From assembly GCF_000374625.1 (NCBI RefSeq), contig NZ_KB894766.1, forward strand, positions 372,001-436,000: 64,000 nt of DNA. The letters are read 5' to 3'. The position numbers were made by a program, and so were the translations under genes. Below, piece after piece: positions 37,792 to 46,599 of the stretch. Under the pieces are notes generated by a model. That model searched no databases. It had not been told where the DNA came from and saw nothing but the letters and a program-made list of their open reading frames with translations. Origin of the DNA: Allobrachymonas chironomi DSM 19884 (GTDB lineage: Bacteria > Pseudomonadota > Gammaproteobacteria > Burkholderiales > Burkholderiaceae_C). The stretch's first letter is position 1, and each line of letters starts with the position of its first letter.

Positions 37792-38940
37792 ATGAGCGAT
37801 GAGGAACTGGTCGCCTGGCTGCAACTGGTACAGGCACATGGCATTGGCCCGGATGCCGCGCGCCGGCTGCTGGCCAGCTTCGGCCTGCCGCAGCAGATCG
37901 TGGCGCAATCGCGCCATGCGCTGGAGCAGGTCATCAGCAGCCGCCAGGCCGAGGCGCTGCTGCATCCGTCCGATGACACGCTGGCGCTGATCGAGCGCAC
38001 CCGGCAGTGGCTGCAGCCGCAACCGGACGGTCTGGCGCGCTGGCTGATTCCGCTCGGCAGCCCGGACTACCCGCCGCAACTGCTGCAAACCGCTGATCCG
38101 CCGGTACTGCTCTACGCCATGGGCCAGCGTGAACGGCTGCTCCCGAGCCGCTGCATCGCCATGGCCGGCAGCCGCAATCCGACCAGCCAGGGGGTCGATA
38201 ACGCCCGCGTGTTTGCGCGCAGCTTTGCCCGCCACGGCTGGACCGTGGTGTCCGGGCTGGCGCTCGGCATCGATGCCGCGGCGCACGAAGGTGCACTCGA
38301 AGGCTTTGATACGCTACAGCAGGCGGGCGCCGCCACGCTGGCCGTCGTCGGCACCGGGCTGGACCGGGTCTATCCGGCGCAGCACCGTGCACTGGCGCAC
38401 CGCATCTGCCAGACTGGCGTGCTGCTGAGCGAATTGGCACTGGGTGCGCCGCCGCAGGCGCACCATTTTCCGCGCCGCAACCGCATCCTGTCCGGGCTGT
38501 GTCACGGCGTGCTGATCGTGGAAGCGGCACCGCAATCGGGTTCGCTGATCACGGCAAGACTGGCAAGCGAACAGGGACGCGAGGTGTTCGCGATTCCCGG
38601 ATCGATCCACTCGCCGCAGTCACGCGGCTGCCATGCGCTGATCCGGCAGGGTGCCAAGCTGGTGGAATCGGCCGAAGACGTGCTCGAAGACCTGCGCCCG
38701 CTGCTGCCCGGCCCGACCCATGCCGACGGCTGGGCCGCCACCTCCGTCTCGGCCACGCCGCCCGACCAGCCGCATCCGGTGCTGGATGCACTCGGCCATG
38801 ACCCGGTCAGCCTGGATGCGCTGCTGGCGCGCACCGGCATGGACACCGCCACGCTGCAGGCCGAACTGCTGGCGCTGGAGCTGGACGGTCTGGTGGCACG
38901 CCTGCCCGGCGGGCTGTTCCAGCGGCGCGCCGCCGGCTAG
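37792..38940 (+). CDS. dprA: DNA processing protein DprA
   Basis: DprA loads RecA on incoming single-stranded DNA during natural transformation. The 382-residue protein has an N-terminal SAM-like helical domain, the Rossmann-type core (IAMAGSRNPTSQGVDNARVFAR, VVSGLALGIDAAAHEGAL, VVGTGLDRVYPAQH, FPRRNRILSGL, VEAAPQSGSL) and a C-terminal winged-helix-like domain (about 320-380). It is divergent from def-fmt and stops five bases before the convergent hprK. Its presence is compatible with natural competence but does not prove it. Confidence 0.94.
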   Translation: MSDEELVAWLQLVQAHGIGPDAARRLLASFGLPQQIVAQSRHALEQVISSRQAEALLHPSDDTLALIERTRQWLQPQPDGLARWLIPLGSPDYPPQLLQTADPPVLLYAMGQRERLLPSRCIAMAGSRNPTSQGVDNARVFARSFARHGWTVVSGLALGIDAAAHEGALEGFDTLQQAGAATLAVVGTGLDRVYPAQHRALAHRICQTGVLLSELALGAPPQAHHFPRRNRILSGLCHGVLIVEAAPQSGSLITARLASEQGREVFAIPGSIHSPQSRGCHALIRQGAKLVESAEDVLEDLRPLLPGPTHADGWAATSVSATPPDQPHPVLDALGHDPVSLDALLARTGMDTATLQAELLALELDGLVARLPGGLFQRRAAG

Positions 38941-38945
38941 GCGAT

Positions 38946-39905
38946 TCAGTCGTCGGAAAAGCCCTTGGCCATGGCGGCACGCTGACGCGCCGCAAATTCC
39001 TCGTAGACATTGATGCCGCGCAACTGCAGGATCATGTTGCGCACCGCCGCTTCCACCAGCACGGCGATGTTGCGCCCCACCACCACCTGCACCACCACCT
39101 TCGGGATCGGCACGCCGAGCACGTTCTGCATCAGCGGCTCGGTGGGCAGGCGTTCGTAATCGCGCTCCATGGTTTCCTTGCGCACCAGGTGCACGATCAC
39201 GCGCAGGCGCATGCGGCGGCGCACGGCGATCTCGCCAAAGATGGCGCGGATATCCAGCAGGCCGATGCCGCGCACTTCCATCAGGTTCTGCAGCAGCTCG
39301 GGGCAGCGGCCCTCGATCGTGGTCTGGTTGATGCGGTACAGATCGACCGCATCATCGGCCACCAGACCATTGCCACGCGAGATCAGTTCCAGACCGAGCT
39401 CGCTCTTGCCCAGACCCGATTCGCCGGTGATCAATACACCCAGCCCCAGGATGTCCATGAACACGCCATGCATGGTTTCACGGCTGGCAAAGTGCTTGGA
39501 CAGGTAGGTGCGCAGCAGGTCGATCACATAGGCGGCGCGCTCGTCCGTGGCAAACATCGGGATCTGCGCACGTTCGCACAGCTGTAGCAGATGGTCCGGT
39601 GCCGGCTGGCCATCGGCCAGGATCACCACCGGCGGCTCCAGCGTCAGGATGCGCGCAGTGCGGCGCAGCTGGTCTTCGGGCGAACACTGGGTCAGGTAGG
39701 CGACTTCGCGCTGACCCAGGATCTGCACCCGGTAGGGATGGATGTAGTTGAGGTAGCCGACCAGATCGGCACCGGAGCTGGCCTCGCGCACCGCCACTTC
39801 GGCAAAGCGGCGCTCGGAAGCGCCCAGACCCGCCAGCCACTGCCATTGCAGCGTGGTGCGGAAGGATTCAAACAGGACGTCGGCGCTGATCGCGGTGTGT
39901 TTCAT
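38946..39905 (-). CDS. hprK: HPr kinase/phosphorylase
   Basis: HprK phosphorylates and dephosphorylates HPr on serine, linking the PTS to carbon and nitrogen status. The 319-residue protein has an N-terminal domain and a kinase domain with P-loop [10 protein letters not shown] (about 157-166), [26 protein letters not shown] and the C-terminal [19 protein letters not shown]. In relatives it follows ptsN, as here (99-base gap). The usual downstream rapZ is replaced by convergent dprA. Confidence 0.95.
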   Translation of the reverse strand: MKHTAISADVLFESFRTTLQWQWLAGLGASERRFAEVAVREASSGADLVGYLNYIHPYRVQILGQREVAYLTQCSPEDQLRRTARILTLEPPVVILADGQPAPDHLLQLCERAQIPMFATDERAAYVIDLLRTYLSKHFASRETMHGVFMDILGLGVLITGESGLGKSELGLELISRGNGLVADDAVDLYRINQTTIEGRCPELLQNLMEVRGIGLLDIRAIFGEIAVRRRMRLRVIVHLVRKETMERDYERLPTEPLMQNVLGVPIPKVVVQVVVGRNIAVLVEAAVRNMILQLRGINVYEEFAARQRAAMAKGFSDD

Positions 39906-40004
39906 GGATGCGGCTCCTGCCATGAAGGAATGACAATGCCTTCATGGTAGCCGCAAGCGCGCGCAAAATCGCAAAAGCCGCAGAACCTGCCTGACAGGGG
40001 GAGA

Positions 40005-40472
40005 TTACAGGGGCTGGACCGACTGCCAGCTGGCCACCAGCTGGTGCAGCTCGGCGGCATCGTGGGTGGTCATGAGCTTGTCGCGCAGTTCGCCGTTGCT
40101 CAGCATTTCAGCGATTTCGGAGAGGATTTCCAGGTGCTTCTGGGTGGCGGCTTCCGGCACCAGCAGGAAGATCAGCAGGCCGACCGGTGTGTCGTCCGGG
40201 GCATCGAAGCCGATCGGGTGGGCCAGCTGGAACAGCGCGGCCATGGGTGCCTTGAGGCCCTTGATGCGGCCGTGGGGTATGGCAACACCATGACCCAGGC
40301 TGGTGGAGCCCAGTCGTTCACGGGCAAACAGGCTGTCGGTGATGACGGCGCGGCTCAACCCATGCAGGTCTTCGAACAACAGGCCTACTTCCTCGAAAGC
40401 ACGCTTCTTGCTGGTGACGTCCACATTAACAACGACCTGGGCGGCCGGCAGAATGGAGGCGAGTCTGTTCAT
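40005..40472 (-). CDS. ptsN: PTS IIA-like nitrogen-regulatory protein PtsN (EIIANtr)
   Basis: This 155-residue EIIA-Ntr protein receives phosphate from NPr/HPr-type carriers and modulates K+ transport and sigma-54-linked functions. The phosphorylatable histidine is in HGVAIPHGRIKGL. The start at 40472 (MNRLASILPA) is chosen by homology; an upstream GTG extension exists and no strong ribosome-binding site marks either. It sits between hpf and hprK as in the standard rpoN cluster, although rpoN itself is 35 kb away. Confidence 0.93.
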   Translation of the reverse strand: MNRLASILPAAQVVVNVDVTSKKRAFEEVGLLFEDLHGLSRAVITDSLFARERLGSTSLGHGVAIPHGRIKGLKAPMAALFQLAHPIGFDAPDDTPVGLLIFLLVPEAATQKHLEILSEIAEMLSNGELRDKLMTTHDAAELHQLVASWQSVQPL

Positions 40473-40595
40473 TGGCTCATACTTTGCAACATCTTGCAGG
40501 GGCACAGGCACTGACTCAGTGTTAACCCTGCACTGGCTCTATGAACCGGATTCTATATGACAAACATCACATGTGACATATTTACATGATGTTGC

Positions 40596-40625
40596 GTCGC
40601 AGCATTACTGGGGTATTGCTGCGAC
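40596..40625 (-). other. Inverted repeat between hpf and ptsN
   Basis: A perfect 9-bp repeat GTCGCAGCA/TGCTGCGAC with a 12-base loop lies 17 bases past the hpf stop. No U-run follows on either strand, so it may be an mRNA-processing or stabilising hairpin rather than a terminator. The same gap also contains an AT-rich stretch and a palindrome TCACATGTGA (40567-40576), possibly part of a ptsN promoter. Confidence 0.4.
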
Positions 40626-40641
40626 GCCGGGGGCAACATGC

Positions 40642-40992
40642 TTATTGCTGCGCCTGCTCCATCATGGAACGCTTCTGCGCTTCCGTCAGCTGATGGGTCT
40701 GCAGCTTGTCCTTGTGACGGACGATCTGGCGATCCAGCTTGTCCATCAGATCATCAATGGCGGCATACATGTCGTGCTGGCTGCTTTCGGCATGGATGTC
40801 ATTGCCCTTGACACGAATACTGCATTCGGCGTGCTGGCGGCGGTCCTTGTCCTTGTCGTTGAGGATGGACAGCGTGACGCGGGTATCTACCAGCTGGTCA
40901 AAGTGGCGCGTGATGCGCTGCAGCTTGGTGGTGACGTATTCGCGCATCGCCGGGGTGACTTCCAGATGACGTCCAGTGATGGTCAGGTTCAT
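40642..40992 (-). CDS. hpf: Ribosome hibernation promoting factor, short form
   Basis: Hpf binds the 30S decoding centre and promotes 100S dimers in stationary phase. The 116-residue protein begins MNLTITGRHLEVTPAMREYV and has the sigma-54-modulation/HPF fold with ECSIRVKGNDIHAESSQHDMYAAIDDLMDKLDRQI. The C-terminal tail is short, as in gamma/betaproteobacterial HPF. AGGAG lies 4-5 bases before the ATG. In relatives rpoN precedes it directly; here that junction is broken. Confidence 0.95.
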   Translation of the reverse strand: MNLTITGRHLEVTPAMREYVTTKLQRITRHFDQLVDTRVTLSILNDKDKDRRQHAECSIRVKGNDIHAESSQHDMYAAIDDLMDKLDRQIVRHKDKLQTHQLTEAQKRSMMEQAQQ

Positions 40993-41024
40993 AACTCCTC
41001 CTACATGGCCGGGGGCCGTTTGTT

Positions 41025-41045
41025 GCCGGAAGCGCTGCTTCCGGC
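41025..41045 (-). other. Hairpin in hpf leader
   Basis: A perfect 9-bp inverted repeat GCCGGAAGC/GCTTCCGGC with a 3-base loop lies 33 bases upstream of the hpf start. It is close to the presumed rearrangement junction. It may be the remnant of a terminator or a leader structure; no U-run is present. Confidence 0.35.
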
Positions 41046-41184
41046 TGTTAGGCGGCTCTGCCGTCGCAGATGACCGCGCATTCGCGAACATGTCCTTGCC
41101 CCTACTATGCGTCCGTGACAGGAAAAATACAAGGCCGGACAAACGTTCCGTTTCCACATCAAGGGCAAACCCGCAGCCGCCGCC

Positions 41185-41634
41185 TCAGCCCCAGAAGCCG
41201 CGTGCCATCAGCGCCGCCAGCAGCGGCAGCAGCAGCATCAGGTGCGCCGTGATCATGATGCGGCGACGCGTGCCGGCGATGTCGCTGGCACCGGGCAGGG
41301 AACCATCGGCATCCAGCTGACGACGCCAGCGCAGAAAGGTCAGCGTGGGACGGATCGACAGCAACAGCATCAGCACGAACAGCGTCAGCTTGAGGTGGAA
41401 TACCGGGTTGGACAGGTAGAACTCCAGCCCCTTGGCGCCCCAGAACAGGCGTGCCAGGCCGCTCAGCAGGGTCAGCAGGGCCAGCACGCCATAAATCAGG
41501 TCCAGCCGCACCAGGCGGCGCACCACCTTGGCATTCATCCACTCCTGGCGGCAGAGGGCGGCTTCGGCGCTGAGAAACACCGTCATCGACAGGATCATCA
41601 GGATGTGCAGGTAGGAAAGCATTACTTCGCGCAT
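41185..41634 (-). CDS. DUF2214 family membrane protein
   Basis: This 149-residue protein has four membrane segments (about 6-24, 44-66, 77-99 and 127-147). It contains the conserved N-terminal MLSYLHILMILSMTVFLSAEAALCR and an RLDLIYG segment resembling DUF2214/CopD-like proteins. Function is unknown. It is divergent from aroC. Confidence 0.72.
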   Translation of the reverse strand: MREVMLSYLHILMILSMTVFLSAEAALCRQEWMNAKVVRRLVRLDLIYGVLALLTLLSGLARLFWGAKGLEFYLSNPVFHLKLTLFVLMLLLSIRPTLTFLRWRRQLDADGSLPGASDIAGTRRRIMITAHLMLLLPLLAALMARGFWG

Positions 41635-41698
41635 GGGAAATTCCGGTTGTCTGGAGAGGTAGCCGCCACACTAGCAGCTTATCCACGATAATCGCCGC

Positions 41699-42793
41699 AT
41701 GAGCGGCAATACCCTTGGAACCCTGTTTGCAGTCACCAACTTTGGTGAATCCCACGGCCCGGCCATTGGCTGCGTGATCGACGGCTGCCCGCCCGGCATG
41801 GCGCTGTCGGTCGATGACATCCAGCCCGAACTGGACCGGCGTCGTCCCGGCACCAGCCGCTATGTGACCCAGCGCAACGAGGCCGATCAGGTGGAAATCC
41901 TGTCCGGCGTCTACGAGGGCAAGACCACCGGCACCCCGATCTGCCTGCTGATCCGCAACACCGATCAGCGCAGCAAGGACTACGGCGACATCCTGCAGAC
42001 CTTCCGCCCCGGCCATGCCGATTACGGCTACTGGCACAAGTTCGGCATCCGTGATCCGCGCGGTGGCGGCCGCTCCTCGGCCCGCCTGACCGCTCCCACG
42101 GTGGCCGCCGGTGCGGTGGCACGCAAGTGGCTGTTCGAGCAGTACGGCACCACGTTCCGCGGCTGCATGACGCAGATCGGCGAGATCGACATCCCGTTCG
42201 AGAGCTGGGAGCATGTGCCCCACAACCCCTTCTTTGCGCCCTGCGCCGATGTCAGCGCGCTCGAAGCCTATATGGACAGCCTGCGCAAGGCCGGTGACAG
42301 CTGCGGCGCACGCCTGCGCGTGAGCGCCAGCGGCGTGCCGGTCGGCCTGGGCGAACCCATTTACGACCGCCTCGATGCCGATATCGCCCACGCCATGATG
42401 GGCCTGAACGCGGTCAAGGGCGTGGAAATCGGCGACGGCTTTGCCAGCGTGGCCCAGCGCGGCAGCTACCACGGCGACTCCCCCACGCCGAACGGCTTTG
42501 CCAGCAACCATGCCGGCGGCATCCTCGGCGGCATCAGCAGCGGCCAGGACATCGAGGTCAGCCTGGCGATCAAGCCGACCAGCTCGATCATGGCACCGCG
42601 CGATTCGATCAACCTGCAGGGCGAAGCGGTGGTGGTGCAGACCAAGGGCCGGCATGACCCCTGCGTCGGCATCCGGGCCACGCCGATCGCCGAGGCGCTG
42701 CTGGCGCTGGTGCTGATGGAGCACGCGCTGCGCCACCGCGCCCAGTGTGCCGATGTGCACGTGGACACGCCCGACGTGGCACGGCTGGGCTGA
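41699..42793 (+). CDS. aroC: Chorismate synthase
   Basis: This enzyme makes chorismate from EPSP with reduced FMN. The 364-residue protein has the signatures [51 protein letters not shown] and [15 protein letters not shown]. It starts [20 protein letters not shown]. The downstream HELGH gene starts 11 bases after its stop and is likely co-transcribed. Confidence 0.97.
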   Translation: MSGNTLGTLFAVTNFGESHGPAIGCVIDGCPPGMALSVDDIQPELDRRRPGTSRYVTQRNEADQVEILSGVYEGKTTGTPICLLIRNTDQRSKDYGDILQTFRPGHADYGYWHKFGIRDPRGGGRSSARLTAPTVAAGAVARKWLFEQYGTTFRGCMTQIGEIDIPFESWEHVPHNPFFAPCADVSALEAYMDSLRKAGDSCGARLRVSASGVPVGLGEPIYDRLDADIAHAMMGLNAVKGVEIGDGFASVAQRGSYHGDSPTPNGFASNHAGGILGGISSGQDIEVSLAIKPTSSIMAPRDSINLQGEAVVVQTKGRHDPCVGIRATPIAEALLALVLMEHALRHRAQCADVHVDTPDVARLG

Positions 42794-42804
42794 GGACAAA
42801 ACCC

Positions 42805-43662
42805 ATGCTGCGCCGGCGGTCACGCACGAAGCCGCTGGCACCCATGGCTGACAACACCACCGGCCAGCAGCTGCTGCAGGCCCTGCAACTGGCCGGTTTT
42901 CCGCCCGACGAGCTGCAGGCGGTGCGCCAGACTCCGGACATGTGGCAGCAGCTGCTGCAGTTCCAGGCACGCGGTGGCCGGCTGGCCCATCAGACTGCCG
43001 GCTTTTCCGCCGCCAACGGCCATCCGCAGCAGATCCTGTTCTATGTGCCGGAAGATCCGCAGCAGCGCGTCCATTCCCGCTATTCGACGCTGGCGCACGA
43101 GCTCGGCCATGCCCTGTTCTTTCCGGAGCAATGGCTACCGATGGACCGGTTTGCCCATGCCGAAGCCTACGCCCGCTCGCGTGAACTGGGCGAAGCCCAT
43201 GCCTGGCTCAACCAGTACGAGCTTTGCCTGCTCAAGCAGGGTGGCCGTTCCGAGCTGTTCTTTCCGCTGCGTATCGAGAATGCGGATGACTTTGGCGTGC
43301 AGGTGCGCGATGTGTTCGGCGAGATTGCCCGCATGAAGCTGGCCGGCGACAGCCGAGAACGGATCCTGGAACACCTGGCGCAGCTCAATGCCCGCATGTT
43401 TCCCTCCGGCATGGGGGCCGGTAACCGCAAGACCTACGGCCAGTGCAACCGCTGGGACTATGCCCTGCAGCAGGGAGAGCAGGGCTTGCCGCAGGCCTTC
43501 GCCCGACTCGCCGGCCGCCCGGCCAGCACCGACGAGCAGAAGCTGCTGACCAAATTCGGCCTGCAGCCGCAGGAGCTGCTGGAGCATCTGGCCGAAGCAG
43601 GCGGCGGCGATCCGCTGCATGCCTGGATGCAGCAGGACAGGCACGGCAATCCGCTGGCGTGA
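42805..43662 (+). CDS. Uncharacterised HELGH-motif metallopeptidase-like protein
   Basis: This protein of about 285 residues has no signal peptide or membrane segment. A Zn-binding-like helix STLAHELGHALFF lies about 100-112. It is followed about 30 residues later by ELGEAHAWLNQYE, which could supply a glutamate ligand as in other HExxH peptidase-like families. The rest is helical and Gln/Leu-rich, with no other recognised domain. The start at 42805 is chosen for a GAGGA overlapping the aroC stop; ATG 42844 is an alternative giving 272 residues. I do not recognise the family. Proteolytic activity is inferred from the motif only. Confidence 0.7.
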   Translation: MLRRRSRTKPLAPMADNTTGQQLLQALQLAGFPPDELQAVRQTPDMWQQLLQFQARGGRLAHQTAGFSAANGHPQQILFYVPEDPQQRVHSRYSTLAHELGHALFFPEQWLPMDRFAHAEAYARSRELGEAHAWLNQYELCLLKQGGRSELFFPLRIENADDFGVQVRDVFGEIARMKLAGDSRERILEHLAQLNARMFPSGMGAGNRKTYGQCNRWDYALQQGEQGLPQAFARLAGRPASTDEQKLLTKFGLQPQELLEHLAEAGGGDPLHAWMQQDRHGNPLA

Positions 43663-43810
43663 GCCCACCATGCAGCATCTGCTTGCCGCCGCTATGCTGC
43701 AGTGCGATAATTCCCGCTTGTCCTGTCATGGAGCCCCTGGCTCCCCCACACCCCCATGGAACCTAGCCCTAGTTGCTGGCTTCCGCGCCTGACGACCCGG
43801 TAAACGGCTG

Positions 43811-43873
43811 TCAAGCGCCGGAAGCGCTTGATCTGTCCCTTTCCCCGCCCAAGGCATGCCGCTGCCGCATGCC
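43811..43873 (+). other. Two hairpins in the corA leader
   Basis: TCAAGCGC/GCGCTTGA (43811-43831, loop CGGAA) and GGCATGC/GCATGCC (43853-43873, 7-base loop) are perfect inverted repeats ending 18 bases before the corA start. They do not match the M-box Mg riboswitch as I know it. They may control translation or terminate upstream transcription. Confidence 0.35.
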
Positions 43874-43891
43874 GCACCGGATGACCCCGTC

Positions 43892-44878
43892 ATGCTGAAT
43901 ATCTTCACGCTGGCCAATGGCCGCCTGTTCCAGGAAGAAATCGAATCCCTGGAAGAACTCACCCGCTTCAAGCCGATCTGGGTTGACCTGGAAGACCCCA
44001 CCCCCGAAGAAAAACGCTGGATCAAGCAGCACTACGGCCTGTCGATTCCCGACGACGCCATGGACGAGGACATCGAGGAATCGGCGCGCTTCTACGAGGA
44101 AGACAACGGCGAGCTGCACATCCGCTCCGACTTTCTGGTGGCCGACTACGACGATCCGGGCACGGTGCGCGTGGCCTTCATCCTGAACCAGAGCAACCCC
44201 GAGCTGCGCAGCCACAACATCCTGTTCTCGATCCACGACGAAACGGTGCCGGTGTTCCGCCTGATCCGCCTGCGCGCACGCCGCATGACCGGCCTGATCA
44301 CCGATGCCAAGGAGCTGCTGCTCAAGCTGTTCGATGCCGACGTGGAATACAGCGCCGACACGCTGGAAGAAACCCACATGGAGCTGGAAAAGGCCAGCGA
44401 CCAGGTGCTCAAGGGCGACGTGACCGACGATGTGGCCAGCGAGGTGCTGAACATCATCGCGCGCCAGGAAGACATGAACGGCCGCATCCGCCGCAATGCA
44501 ACCGACACCCGCCGCGCCATCAGCTTCATCATGCGCACGCGCATGCTGGACGCCGAGCAGTTCGAGGAGGCACGCCAGATCATGCGTGACATCGATTCGC
44601 TGGACAGCCACTCGACCTTTCTGTTCGACAAGATCAACTTCCTGATGGATGCGACGGTCGGTTTCATCAACATCAACCAGAACAAGATCATCAAGCTGTT
44701 CTCGGTGGCGAGTGTGGCGATGCTGCCACCCACGCTGGTGGCCAGCATGTACGGCATGAACTTCCGCTTCATGCCCGAGCTCGACTGGAAGTTTGGCTAT
44801 CTATGGGCGATTGTGCTGATGGTATTGAGCGCCATCGTGCCGATGCTGTATTTCCGCAAGCGCGGTTGGTTGAAATAA
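43892..44878 (+). CDS. corA: Magnesium/cobalt transport protein CorA
   Basis: CorA forms a pentameric Mg2+ channel. The 328-residue protein has a large cytoplasmic N-terminal domain, a long stalk helix and two C-terminal membrane helices. The signature YGMNF lies between them (SMYGMNFRFMPELDW), and the protein ends in the basic RKRGWLK. The ATG at 43892 gives MLNIFTLANGRLFQEE, typical of betaproteobacterial CorA. Confidence 0.95.
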   Translation: MLNIFTLANGRLFQEEIESLEELTRFKPIWVDLEDPTPEEKRWIKQHYGLSIPDDAMDEDIEESARFYEEDNGELHIRSDFLVADYDDPGTVRVAFILNQSNPELRSHNILFSIHDETVPVFRLIRLRARRMTGLITDAKELLLKLFDADVEYSADTLEETHMELEKASDQVLKGDVTDDVASEVLNIIARQEDMNGRIRRNATDTRRAISFIMRTRMLDAEQFEEARQIMRDIDSLDSHSTFLFDKINFLMDATVGFININQNKIIKLFSVASVAMLPPTLVASMYGMNFRFMPELDWKFGYLWAIVLMVLSAIVPMLYFRKRGWLK

Positions 44879-44943
44879 GATAAGAAACATATTGCTTCAA
44901 TTGTTGCATTTTATGTTTTTATAGGATGCGCTTCCGGTCAAAG

Positions 44944-45019
44944 TTGATAATCAGCTTACATGAATCAGGTGGATAGCGTGATAAATTACGCTGATTCAAT
45001 ATCTCTTTCGGTGAACAAC
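44944..45019 (+). promoter_or_regulatory. Nested inverted repeats in front of the MerR gene
   Basis: Upstream of the preferred MerR start are an outer perfect repeat TGAATCAG (44961-44968) / CTGATTCA (44991-44998) and an inner repeat AGCGT (44975-44979) / ACGCT (44988-44992), in an AT-rich stretch with TTGATA at 44944. This is a good candidate for an autoregulatory operator and core promoter. Confidence 0.5.
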
Positions 45020-45817
45020 ATGAGCATCAGTAGTAGTAAAGAATCCGAAAAAAAGGATTCAGAAGCCCATTACATGACGATTGAGGAGCTGGCGGACTAC
45101 ATTGGCATGTCCGTACGCAACATCCGCGCCTATAACAGCGCCGGCATGCTGCCACCCATCACCCTGCGTGGCCGTCTTGGCCTGTACGGGACAGAGCACA
45201 CGGCACGCCTCGAAGTCATCCGCAGCCTGCGTGAGCAGGGTTTCGGTCTGGAACGCATCAAGCAGATCCTGCAAAACGAATCGCGCATGCCCGCCCACGC
45301 CGATGCCTGGATGGCAGCCCAATCCCACATCCTGAACGTGATCGGCCAGTCGAACAGCAACTCGGAAACCGTGCAGACCGAAGTCATCGAACAGGACTGG
45401 GACCAGCAGCTGACGCCCGAGGTGGCCCAGAAGCTGCAGCAATCCGGCATCCTGCGCATCCATGAGGACGGCAGCATGGAGCACCTGGCTCCCGGCCTGC
45501 GTCCGCTGGGCAACCGGCTGGCCAGCATGGGCGTGACCATTGATCAGGGAGCCACCATCCAGAACGAGCTGGTCCAGGATCTGCGCCGGCTGGTACGCAC
45601 CTACCTGCGTCTGGCCATGCAGCTCACCACGCAGAACCATGGCGAACATGCCGTGCTGCCCGGCCATCTGGACGACTGGCTGCGCGATACACCCGAGCTG
45701 CTGCTGGAGGCCATCAGGGCGCTGCTGCCCATCCTGCTGCGGCAGGAAGCCGACAGCATGGCCAGCATGATGCAGCGCGGCCTGGAAAGCCAGGGCAAGC
45801 CTGCCACATCCCGCTGA
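45020..45817 (+). CDS. MerR-family transcriptional regulator
   Basis: This regulator of about 265 residues has an N-terminal MerR winged helix-turn-helix (about 19-85: MTIEELADYIGMSVRNIRAY then GLYGTEHTARLEVIRSLREQ and GLERIKQIL). A C-terminal effector part of about 170 residues ends in an all-helical segment. The C-terminal part has no cysteine cluster, so a metal sensor of the MerR/CueR type is unlikely; I do not know its effector. ATG 44960 would add 20 residues but would place the inverted repeats inside the coding region. ATG 45020 has GGTGA six bases upstream and is preferred. Confidence 0.82.
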   Translation: MSISSSKESEKKDSEAHYMTIEELADYIGMSVRNIRAYNSAGMLPPITLRGRLGLYGTEHTARLEVIRSLREQGFGLERIKQILQNESRMPAHADAWMAAQSHILNVIGQSNSNSETVQTEVIEQDWDQQLTPEVAQKLQQSGILRIHEDGSMEHLAPGLRPLGNRLASMGVTIDQGATIQNELVQDLRRLVRTYLRLAMQLTTQNHGEHAVLPGHLDDWLRDTPELLLEAIRALLPILLRQEADSMASMMQRGLESQGKPATSR

Positions 45818-45844
45818 CCTGAAGCGGAACGGGGCCGCATCGGA

Positions 45845-46537
45845 TCAGTTCCTGTCGGGAGCCGGAGCTGGTGCCGGTTTGCGGCGCCAGCCGGTCAGCA
45901 GTACCAATAGCGTCAATCCCAGTACAAAGCCCCAGTACCACAGCGTGCTGGTAGCGAAAAAATCGCGCAGCCAGATCGGCTCGTTGGCCATCATGCGGCC
46001 GGCGGTCATCGCCATCACCGCCGCTCCCAGCGTACGCAGCAGCGGTATTTGCGCCAGCAGGCGCGGCAAATGGCGGCTGCCAAACACGATCATCGGCACC
46101 GTCAGCAGCAGGCCGATCACGACCAGATCGACCGAGTTGCGTGCCGCGCCGGCAACCGCCAGCACGTTGTCCAGGCCCATCAGCGCCTCGGCCACCACGA
46201 CGCTGCGCAGCGTGCCCCAGAAACCCTGCGCCGGCGTGTCCGGCAGTACCAGCCCGCGATGTCGGCGCGCCTGGGTACGCCAGGCGATACCGAGCAGCAC
46301 GATCCCGCCCAGCAGCAGCAGGCCGGGCGTCTGCAGCAGCCAGAGCAGGCCGACCGTCATCAGCACGCGCAGCAGCAGGGCCAGCACGGTGCCGGCCGCC
46401 AGTGCGCCGCCATAGAGGCGACGCGGCAGCTGGCGTGCCGCTTCGGCAATCAGCACGGCACGCTCACCGGTCAGTACCAGATCGATCAGGACAATGGCCA
46501 GCAGCGACAGCCACCAGCCGGGAGAAAAGGCTTCCAT
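45845..46537 (-). CDS. TerC/YjbE-family integral membrane protein, variant motif
   Basis: This 230-residue protein has about seven membrane segments and belongs to the TerC family, some members of which export Mn2+. The first signature, normally SGDNA in segment 1, reads LTGERAVLIAEA here (Asp-Asn replaced by Glu-Arg). The second one is intact (AEALMGLDNVLAVAGAA). Metal transport is therefore uncertain. A Pro/Ala-rich tail ends the protein. It is convergent with the MerR gene and downstream-read of nrdB. Confidence 0.8.
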   Translation of the reverse strand: MEAFSPGWWLSLLAIVLIDLVLTGERAVLIAEAARQLPRRLYGGALAAGTVLALLLRVLMTVGLLWLLQTPGLLLLGGIVLLGIAWRTQARRHRGLVLPDTPAQGFWGTLRSVVVAEALMGLDNVLAVAGAARNSVDLVVIGLLLTVPMIVFGSRHLPRLLAQIPLLRTLGAAVMAMTAGRMMANEPIWLRDFFATSTLWYWGFVLGLTLLVLLTGWRRKPAPAPAPDRN

Positions 46538-46599
46538 GCGGGATCAGTGCTGCAAGGCAGCATCAGGATGATGCCCCATTGTAGGAAGTCTGCGCCGCC

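Noticed and set aside
5500-41200. Genomic island or prophage between the two halves of the rpoN cluster
   Set aside because: The interval contains core housekeeping genes (ssb, pyrF, purEK, pgk, fmt, def) with normal GC and no integrase, tRNA border or phage genes; inversion of native DNA is simpler.
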